DNA from: Adiantum capillus-veneris
Lineage: Eukaryota > Streptophyta > Polypodiopsida > Polypodiales > Pteridaceae
DNA: 64,000 bases
Direction of reading: 5' to 3'
Assembly: GCA_014529385.2 (NCBI GenBank)
Contig: CM043959.1
Coordinates: 65,735,253-65,799,252, forward strand
Positions 57,862-64,000 of this stretch are shown one piece after another. Numbering within the stretch: position 1 is the first letter of the stretch; each line of letters starts with the position of its first letter. Both the position numbers and the translations under genes were made by a program. The notes under the pieces are model-generated. The model saw nothing but the letters and a program-made list of their open reading frames with translations, was not told where the DNA came from and made no database searches.

Positions 57862-57934
57862 AATAGGCTTGGACACTCCAAGCGAGAAATCAATAGCAAC
57901 ACACGAACAAAAACTTCAAAATCACTGAACTTAA
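57862..57934 (-). repeat. Gypsy-B 5' LTR fragment
   Basis: Minus-strand AGTTCAGTGATTTTGAAG...ATTTCTCGCTTGGAGTGTCCAAG. The first part matches the 3' end of the Gypsy-B 3' LTR (plus-strand 40776-40830). The last part matches the end of the Gypsy-A LTR (CTTGGAGTGTCCAAGTC). It is interrupted at 57935 by Gypsy-A. Confidence 0.85.
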
Positions 57935-58197
57935 TGTCACAAACCGGTGACGTAGCTGGCCTTGCAATGGGCACCAGAGCATATACACACACACCCCGAT
58001 TGGCAAGCCCGAGAAAATGCAAAAGTGACACGTGGCAGATTTTTGAAATTCGTGTTGGACATGCTGACGTGGCACACTGTACGGATTTTCGTGAATTGCG
58101 GCACTGTTTGTGCTGGGCTACTGACGTGGCAGGGCGAACGAAAAAGCAAGGCTGTTTTTCTACGCAAATTTGCATTGCTTTATTTACGCAAGAGAAT

Positions 58198-58246
<49 letters not shown>

Positions 58247-58590
58247 CTTTTGCTTTATTTTTAAAAGCTTTTGATTCACCAGCTTTTGGGGCTCTGCTTT
58301 TAGCATCCCTTGTAAACCTATTTATTAGTGGTGTGGGCTCTCACTTCTCAGAGCATCTAGACGCAGAGTCTGAGAGTGAATCACAGCCACTCCCTTGTAC
58401 TTTCAATTGCAGATTAATACAAAAAGAAATACCGAAAGGGGTGCCAATCTTTGGGGCCAATATCTCTAGGCATGGAACTCCGTCAGGCCAGTGTCGAATA
58501 AATTGTGAACTGTGAACTCTGAACTGTTTTGAAGAGAATTCTAGTGGAGTCGCAGTAGAATCTCGACTTGGAGTGTCCAAGTCTGTTACA
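57935..58590 (+). repeat. Gypsy-A 5' LTR
   Basis: 656 bp, TGTCACAAACCGGTGACGTA...CCAAGTCTGTTACA. It contains repeated GCTGACGTGGCA-type modules and a (GA)n at 58201-58243. Long ORFs across it are not conserved protein. Confidence 0.92.
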
Positions 58591-58591
58591 G

Positions 58592-58605
58592 TGGTAGCAG
58601 AGCAC
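58592..58605 (+). other. Gypsy-A primer-binding site
   Basis: TGGTAGCAGAGCAC, 1 nt after the LTR, a common Gypsy variant complementary to Met-tRNA. Confidence 0.82.
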
Positions 58606-58653
58606 AGCCGATTTCTCTTCTACGGGAAATCAGATCCCTTTTACGCGGCACCT

Positions 58654-60215
58654 ATGGCTTCAAGCAGAGATCAGTCGACTTCCTCTACATCCGGAGATAC
58701 GGGAAGAGATCACAACGACGATTCACGCGAGTATGGCCCGCCTCGGCCTACTCAGGCGGAGCTCGAAGAGATAGAGCATTGACGATTGATTGGCGATGCA
58801 ACAAAGATGATGCTAAATTTTGCGAAGGACCCGAAATTTGAAAAATTTATGAGCCAGACCTCCTCCGACGAGGTGCATGGGCAGTGGCGGCAGACCACAG
58901 AACCACCCAAACCGGCACTGAAGAAACCTCCTACTCCCAGGATGTACATAGAGCAAGATTTAGAAGAGGTGGTTGATGCACAAATTGCTCAACTTTTTGA
59001 CGCACAGAACAAAGCTAAAAAGCACGACAAAAAGCAGAAGAAAGGCACTGACTTCTCGGGTTATTTGGGTCATAAGTCCACATTTGAATCAGCAGGAAAG
59101 CAGAAGAAGCATGTTCGATTTGAAGGAGTACCCAATTCTTCTTCTTCTTCTTCTTCTTCTGAGAGTTCTTCTAGCTCCTCTGACTCGAGCGAAGAAGACA
59201 GAAAAGGCAAAAAGAGAAGTAAAAAGCAAAGCTTCAGAAAGGGCAAGAAAAAGGCAAAGAAGCTTAAATCTCGCCCAGTGTTGACAATTCTACAGAGGAC
59301 TCGTCTTCAGATAGTTCGGAATTTGATGACAACAGCTTTTACGCAAAGAAGAAGAATTTTTATAAAGCCAACCAGTATGACTTTCCGGAAGACAAAAGCA
59401 AGAAAGTCCGAGAGTTTAAGGAAGGTGGACAGTCAACTAAATTTGACACGTTTTCTGGTTATAGAGATGCTTCGAAAGCTTTGTCTTTTATACAGCAGTT
59501 TGACATAGCTTTTTCAAGAGGGCATTACTCAGAGCACTCCAAGATCCGGAGGGCTCCCTCTTACTTCAAGGAGAATGCTCGAACTTGGTGGTCCACGCTT
59601 CTATTAAACAAGACAGCGCCAGTTAAATGGCTGAAATTCAAAAGGCTTTTTATTTCTTCTTGGTTGACTCGGGAGTACGAACGCAACATACGAACTGCTT
59701 GGAACCATCTTCGGATGACCAAGAAGGATACTTTGGACGCTTATTGCGAGAGATTCTGGAGCTCTTTTCTACCAGCCTCTTCATTTAAGAAGATCTCGTT
59801 CAAAGAACAGATTGAGCGGTTTACCTTGGGACTTCCTACAGAGATCCGAGATCACTGCTTACAGCAAAAGTCAGATTCCATTCAGGAACCGATGAGTCAT
59901 GCGAAACGGGGTTTTGCCATTCATTCAAGCAATTTGACCTACCCCACAGATGAGATCATGACGCAGAGAACCGAACAGACTTCGGAAAATGAAAGTAGAA
60001 AGACAAAGAGCAACCCAAAAAAGAAAGAAAAGGATGCACGACCCAAGCTCACTCTTCGAGAGAGAGCTCTTTACATCAAAGAGGGGAATTGTTTTGAATG
60101 TGGGGAAACTGGACACATCTCCACGAAGTGCCCTAACAAGGCACCGAGTGAACAGGATGAAGAAAGGCCAGAAAGTTCCAAAGCAGCTCAGGGACATGGC
60201 AAAAAAGGCAGATAA
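58654..60215 (+). pseudogene. Gypsy-A gag
   Basis: Start ATG 58654 (MASSRDQSTSSTSGDTG). An in-frame TGA at 58780 interrupts the N-terminal region (EEIEH-stop-RLIGD). A lysine- and serine-rich linker follows (VPNSSSSSSSSESSS near 59130-59190). A shift at about 59270 leads into the retrotransposon gag domain: FSGYRDASKALSFIQQFDIA, ENARTWWSTLL, LKFKRLFISSW, DAYCERFWSSFLPAS and ERFTLGLPTEIRD. The zinc knuckle CFECGETGHISTKCP (60090-60135) is an intact CCHC. The stop is at 60213. It would assemble the particle and bind genomic RNA. Confidence 0.9.
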
Positions 60216-60227
60216 AAAGCAGAACTG

Positions 60228-60674
60228 GTACCACATTGTGTAAGACTCGAACCAAATCGAATGAATGAAAGTACAAACTTTGCCGCTTTTAGGGCAAAGG
60301 GAAAGATCAGGAAACTCTTTTGAAGGATCCAAGGCCACCTTCTTGAACTGGCAGCTCGATTTGGAATTACGCCTGACCGGCTGAGGCCACAGGCGGAGGT
60401 AGTTCTAGCGGCACCCGGACAGGATGTTGCCATTACACCGATCATTGGCAAACTTCGTTTGCAATGTCAGGGGTGTTTAGGGCACGAGGACTTATACATA
60501 ATTCCCTTGAGAGGTTGTGACAACCTACTCAAAATCCCTTGGTACCACAAGAATAACGCCGTGGTTGACTACCAGGCCAAGAAAGCGACTTTGACAAATG
60601 AGGGCTCAGAGATTGTACTTGATGAACTTCAGTTTCTTTACTCACTTTTCTGGAGAGAACTGAATGATGATTGA
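60228..60674 (+). pseudogene. Gypsy-A protease region
   Basis: Frames are broken before 60459. Recognisable pieces are ARFGITPDRLRPQAEV and VAITPIIGKLRLQCQG, then LYIIPLRGCDNLLKIPWYHK and NAVVDYQAKKATL, the typical C-terminal part of the Gypsy aspartic protease (PLxGCDxLLGxPWxH). The DTGA-type active site expected upstream is not found. Confidence 0.72.
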
Positions 60675-60697
60675 AGGTCGAATATGTTTTGACCTGA

Positions 60698-60953
60698 ATG
60701 AAGAACGCCACGATTTTTCTCCACACTCATGCTGATTGCTTTTCAGAGGGCCTGTCAGGCGAGTTGTCACCAGCTCGTTCTGAGGATCATACCATTGATC
60801 TACTACCTGGAACCACACCACCGAACCTGCCACCTTACCATGTGAGCCGAGCCCAGAGATACACTTGTTCGGGACACATTGTCTCAGCAGCAGCAGGAGT
60901 GCAGATGAACCCGGCCAAGATAGAGACAATCCGTGATTGGCCTGATTAGAAGA
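60698..60953 (+). pseudogene. Gypsy-A reverse transcriptase, ends only
   Basis: Reads DCFSEGLSGELSPARSEDH and IDLLPGTTPPNLPPYHVSRA (RT N-terminal lead-in), then passes at about 60860 straight into CSGHIVSAAAGVQMNPAKIE (the far end of the RT palm/thumb). The fingers, palm and YxDD box, about 150 residues in a normal element, are absent. Confidence 0.87.
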
Positions 60954-61600
60954 ATGTCCATGAAGTTGAAAGCTTCTTAAGCTTATGTTCTTACTTTTGG
61001 CGGTTCATCTGAAAGTTTTCAAAAGTTGCTTACCCCTTTGCATTTGTCAACATAGAAAGGAATCCTTTTCTCGTGGAGATCCACAGAATGACTGCCTTTC
61101 AGGAATTGAAACAGAATTTCACTACAAAACCACTTTTTGACTTTGCCGGATTTGCAGAAGTCGTTTGTAGTATATTGTGATACTTGTGGTCATAATCTGG
61201 ATGAGGTCTTAATGCATGAAGGCCATGTCATTGCCTATGAGATCCGATTGTTTTCAAGGCCAGAATTGACAGTACAGATATGTGAGAAAGAGCTTTTTGC
61301 GGTTATCCATGCTCTTACTCAGTGGTGTCATTACCTACTCCGAGCCGATTTTACGGTTTTCACAGATGGTTAGAGTTTACGCTACTTCTTGTCACAGAAG
61401 CGGCTATCGGAAAAGTAGATACGGTGGGCAAACATCTGGTCACACTTTTACTTCCGGATTGTCCATGTGAAGGGACAGAAGAAATTGGTGGCAGATACTT
61501 TGTCCCGGAAGCTGTCGGTTCTGGCTATTTCCGTGATACATCATAGAAGCTTCGAGGATATGGTCGGTCAGTATGCCACAAATACAAATTTTGCAGATGT
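60954..61600 (+). pseudogene. Gypsy-A connection and RNase H
   Basis: A shifted frame reads VHEVESFLSL and RRFI, then LPDLQKSFVVYCDTCGHNLD, GHVIAYEIRLFSRPEL, ICEKELFAVIHALTQWCHYL and FTVFTDG: the D, E and D of RNase H remain. Then a TAG, SLRYFLSQKRLSEK and VHVKGQKKLVADTLSRKL. RNase H removes RNA from the hybrid during copying. Confidence 0.88.
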
Positions 61601-62092
61601 ATTCAGTTGAATACAGAATGGGGAGGTAGTAGCGGAATGTTCCATTCGGGATGGCTACTTGATGAACAAAACAATGTTGTGCGTTACACAGCCGTTGAAG
61701 GAAAAGGTTCTAACCAAATAACAATGTCCACCTTTTACGGGTCACCGCGGCATTGTTACCACCTTGAAAGGTGTGGAGAGATACTCTTGCTTGGCCGAGA
61801 CTCAAGAAGGACGTGGACGATTTTGTACGCAGTTGCTTGGTATGACCAAAGGTCAAGTTTTGACAGGCATAAAGCACAGGGATTGTTACACCCTTTACCC
61901 ATAGCCACCCGCCCCTGGAAAAGTATTGCAATGGATTTCATTTTTGATCTCCCGAAAACACAGTGTGGGGACGATTGTTTATGGCCCAGATCTTCAGATT
62001 ACATGGCATGCTTGGAGAACATTGGCACGTGGTTGCAGTTCTCGTCATTGTTCCGCCCGCAAACTAACGAACAATCAGAGATTGCCAATTAA
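61601..62092 (+). pseudogene. Gypsy-A integrase, zinc domain damaged and core deleted
   Basis: Reads IQNGEVVAECSIRDGYLMN, HRGIVTTLKGVERY, then SCLV followed by TGA where the second zinc-binding cysteine should be. FDRHKAQGLLHPLPIATRPW and MDFIFDLPKTQCGDD follow. At about 61985-62015 it jumps to MACLENIGTWLQFSSLFRPQ and NEQSEIAN, losing the second catalytic aspartate region. It stops at 62090. Confidence 0.88.
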
Positions 62093-62800
62093 GTAGTACT
62101 GGATATGTTGAAGTCTTCTTTTTTGGATCAGAAGACTACTTTGGGAAAGGTTTTACCTTTGGTGTAATATGCCTACATATCACGATCAACTCTTTGATGG
62201 GGAACGTGCCATTTGAGATTATTGAATTTTCTACAAAGGTTTCACCCTTTCTTAGCAAGAAAGATAAGATTTTTTATGTGAAGTCGACCAGTTCACGAGA
62301 GACTTGGACTTGGTCCTAAAGGCATTGGAGAAATCTCAGAAAAAGGCAGCAGATCGACTTTGTCGTGATTTGAAATTGAATTAGAACGATTGGGTGCTCT
62401 TATATTTTGTGAAGGCACGCCTCAGAAAGGAAAAAGGAAAAGGAGTGGCTTTCTTGAAAGCTTAGCATGAGATAGTGTGGACCTTTCTAGATTTCCGGAA
62501 AAGATAAATGATCTCTCCTTTGGACTGAAGCTGCCCGATACTTAGAGAATTCACAATGTTTTTCATGTGAGTTTCTTGAAGCCTTTTAAAGGGCTTGTGC
62601 CCAATGATGGGAAGCCAGATGAGCAACCCGAATTGGACGAAACGAGCAAATACTCGTTCCAGAATAGAAATTGGCACAGAAAGAAAGAAGGTAAAGCGAA
62701 ATGACGGTTCTTAGTTAAATTCAAGACCTACTCTGTAGTGGACCTAGCACATACTCCTCAAAATGTGAATCTTTACCTTGAAGCTTTTGGTTTAGCATAG
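62093..62800 (+). pseudogene. Gypsy-A integrase C-terminal region
   Basis: Heavily broken. VVLDMLKSSFLDQKTT, HNVFHVSFLKPFKG (near 62548-62590), DEQPELDE and LYLEAFGLA (near 62770-62797) match the Gypsy-B C-terminus at 42323-42812. Many stops. Confidence 0.8.
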
Positions 62801-63370
62801 TCTATCCCAAATGGAACCCCGAACACAGCTTGGCCGGAGATCTGGTGCAGTGGGTATGCACAAGAAGGGAGTTACTTTGCTAATTTATCAACAGATGCCT
62901 CGATTTTTGATACTAGAGTCACTGATGTCTCTTTGAGCTTCGGGATACTGAGAGCTGACAGTATTCTGCTGTATGACTTTATGAACTGGAATTCCCAAAC
63001 ATGATACTGACTTGTTTAAGTGCAGGAATTGATAGACGAAATGATTGCAGCATTTCGGTCTGAATGATCTTGATAGACATGGTTGCAATGGGGATTAGTC
63101 AATCGGGCATCTATGAGGTCCTGAGTGGATCTAGATGCGATTGCTAATTGCATTGCAGATAAATCATGGTTTGACATCCGAATGAATGTTGACTCTAATT
63201 TGTCATGTGATGTCCTGTGATATCCTCTGATGTCATGTGATGTGACTGTCGATTGGTACATGTGCTAGATGTGTGTTCCTAGTGCGTCGGTACTAACATT
63301 CAGTGTCTGCTAAGACAGTTTATGGCTTTTGTCTGTTTTGCAGGCGTAATCGAGGGCGATTGCAATGCTT
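62801..63370 (+). other. Gypsy-A 3' untranslated region
   Basis: No ORF of note. It corresponds to the 41484-42322 spacer of Gypsy-B (shared GCACAAGAAGGGAGTTACT). Confidence 0.65.
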
Positions 63371-63384
63371 TCAAGAGGGGGGTA
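63371..63384 (+). other. Gypsy-A polypurine tract
   Basis: TCAAGAGGGGGGTA directly before the 3' LTR, the plus-strand priming site. Confidence 0.85.
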
Positions 63385-63649
63385 TGTCACAAATCGGTGA
63401 CGTGGCTGGCCTTGCAATGGGTAGCAGAGCATACACACACACACACACCCCGGCTAGCAGGCCCGAGAAAATGCAACAGTGACAGTGGGCAGATTTTTGA
63501 AATTCATGTTGGACATGCTGACGTGGCACACTGTACGGATTTCCGTGAATTGCGGCGCTGTTTGCGTTGGGCTGCTAACGTGGCAGGGCGTACGGAAAAG
63601 CAGGGCTGTTTTTCTACGCAAATTTGCCTTGCTTTATTTACACAAGAGA

Positions 63650-63700
<51 letters not shown>

Positions 63701-64000
63701 CTTTTGCTTTAATTTTAAAAGCTTTTGATTCACCAGCTTTTGGGGCTCTACTTTTAGCATCCCTTGTAAACCTATTTATTAGTGGTTTGGGCTCTCACTT
63801 CTCAGAGCATCTGGACGCAGAGTCTGAGAGTGAATCACGACCACTCCCTTGTACTTTGAGTTGCAGATTAATAGAAAAAGAAATACCGAAAGGGGCGCCA
63901 GTCTTTGGGGCCAATATCTCTAGGCACGGAACTCCGCCGGGCCAGTGTCAAATCAATGGTGAACTGTGAACTGTTTTGAAGTGAATTCTTGTGACGTTGT
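63385..64000 (+). repeat. Gypsy-A 3' LTR (cut by window end)
   Basis: TGTCACAAATCGGTGACGTGG onward, aligned with the 5' LTR including the (GA)n tract (63655-63699). About 40 bp of its 3' end lie outside the window. Confidence 0.92.

Larger units (their letters stand above)
40773..57934 (-). mobile_element. Gypsy-B, minus-strand Ty3/Gypsy element split by later insertions
   Basis: Components on the minus strand: 5' LTR scrap 57862-57934, integrase 56953-57861, pol C-terminus 42323-42812, spacer 41484-42322, 3' LTR 40773-41483. Copia-4 and LINE-1 lie between the two coding pieces. Removing them and their target duplications leaves the reading frame continuous across the join, which shows one original element. 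Gag, protease, RT and RNase H are absent: the LTR scrap abuts integrase directly near 57862, so a large internal deletion came first. Gypsy-A interrupts its 5' LTR at 57934/57935; the rest of that LTR would lie beyond 64000. Confidence 0.85.
57935..64000 (+). mobile_element. Gypsy-A, Ty3/Gypsy retrotransposon with deleted RT core
   Basis: 5' LTR 57935-58590, Met-tRNA primer-binding site, gag, protease, RT fragment, RNase H, integrase, polypurine tract and a 3' LTR that starts at 63385 and runs off the window. Protease-RT-RNase H-integrase order is Ty3/Gypsy. The LTRs differ by several percent by eye. Confidence 0.93.

Noticed and set aside
57934-58515. 193-codon ORF and its twin at 63322-63969
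   Set aside because: Both lie within the Gypsy-A LTRs and translate the GA tract as Arg-Glu. LTRs of this family have no known gene.

Overview
This 64-kb window looks like repeat-dominated plant nuclear DNA. Almost every recognisable coding stretch is a decayed retrotransposon: Ty1/Copia, Ty3/Gypsy, two kinds of LINE and tRNA-derived SINEs. The LTR elements have primer-binding sites complementary to initiator Met-tRNA (TGGTATCAGAGC or TGGTAGCAGAGC), as is usual in land plants. The only host-like coding signal I recognise is one exon resembling the C-terminus of a plant CPBP (CAAX-type) intramembrane protease. The mix of elements, the very long (GA)n and (GT)n tracts and the lack of intact genes suggest a large, repeat-rich genome, possibly a fern or other non-seed plant. 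That placement is inference; no diagnostic gene is present.

Layout. 1-2583: 3' half of a Copia element (Copia-1) with its 3' LTR, inserted in a tandem array. 2584-14871: six and a fraction direct units of about 1.9-2.3 kb, each carrying an antisense SINE-like tRNA-derived segment and a pair of microsatellites. 14872-19690: mostly unassigned AT-rich DNA with a hairpin-forming minisatellite (16536-17300). 19691-24169: Copia-2, the same family as Copia-1, with both LTRs plus an extra partial LTR and a deleted integrase core. 24170-31540: unassigned DNA with a 103-bp tandem duplication, a minus-strand remnant of the same Copia family (26863-27300), homopolymeric G and C tracts, and a degenerate coiled-coil ORF. 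32230-34470: LINE-2, a pseudogene whose central reverse transcriptase segment is inverted in place. 34471-39988: unassigned DNA with a candidate SINE, the CPBP exon and a few unrecognised ORFs.

From 39989 to the end there is a clear nest of elements. Gypsy-B (minus strand) runs from its 3' LTR at 40773-41483 through its pol C-terminus (to 42812), and resumes at 56953 with integrase and a scrap of 5' LTR up to 57934. It was split by Copia-4, a minus-strand element with three LTRs (42813-48986) bounded by a perfect 5-bp target duplication, AGTCG. LINE-1 (49004-56937, plus strand) then entered next to the Copia-4 right boundary, flanked by a 17-bp duplication with one mismatch and ending in poly-A. 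Gypsy-A (57935 to beyond 64000, plus strand) landed inside the 5' LTR of Gypsy-B. A further related LTR (LTR-C, 39989-40740) lies tail-to-tail with the Gypsy-B 3' LTR.

No element here is autonomous as it stands: each has stops, frameshifts or loss of a catalytic core. The most informative items are LINE-1 (ATGA overlap between ORF1 and ORF2, an unrecognised 215-residue ORF1 C-terminal region, and a 1.1-kb near-identical internal tandem duplication), the three-LTR Copia-4, the internally inverted LINE-2, and the tandem array whose microsatellites switch motif between units.
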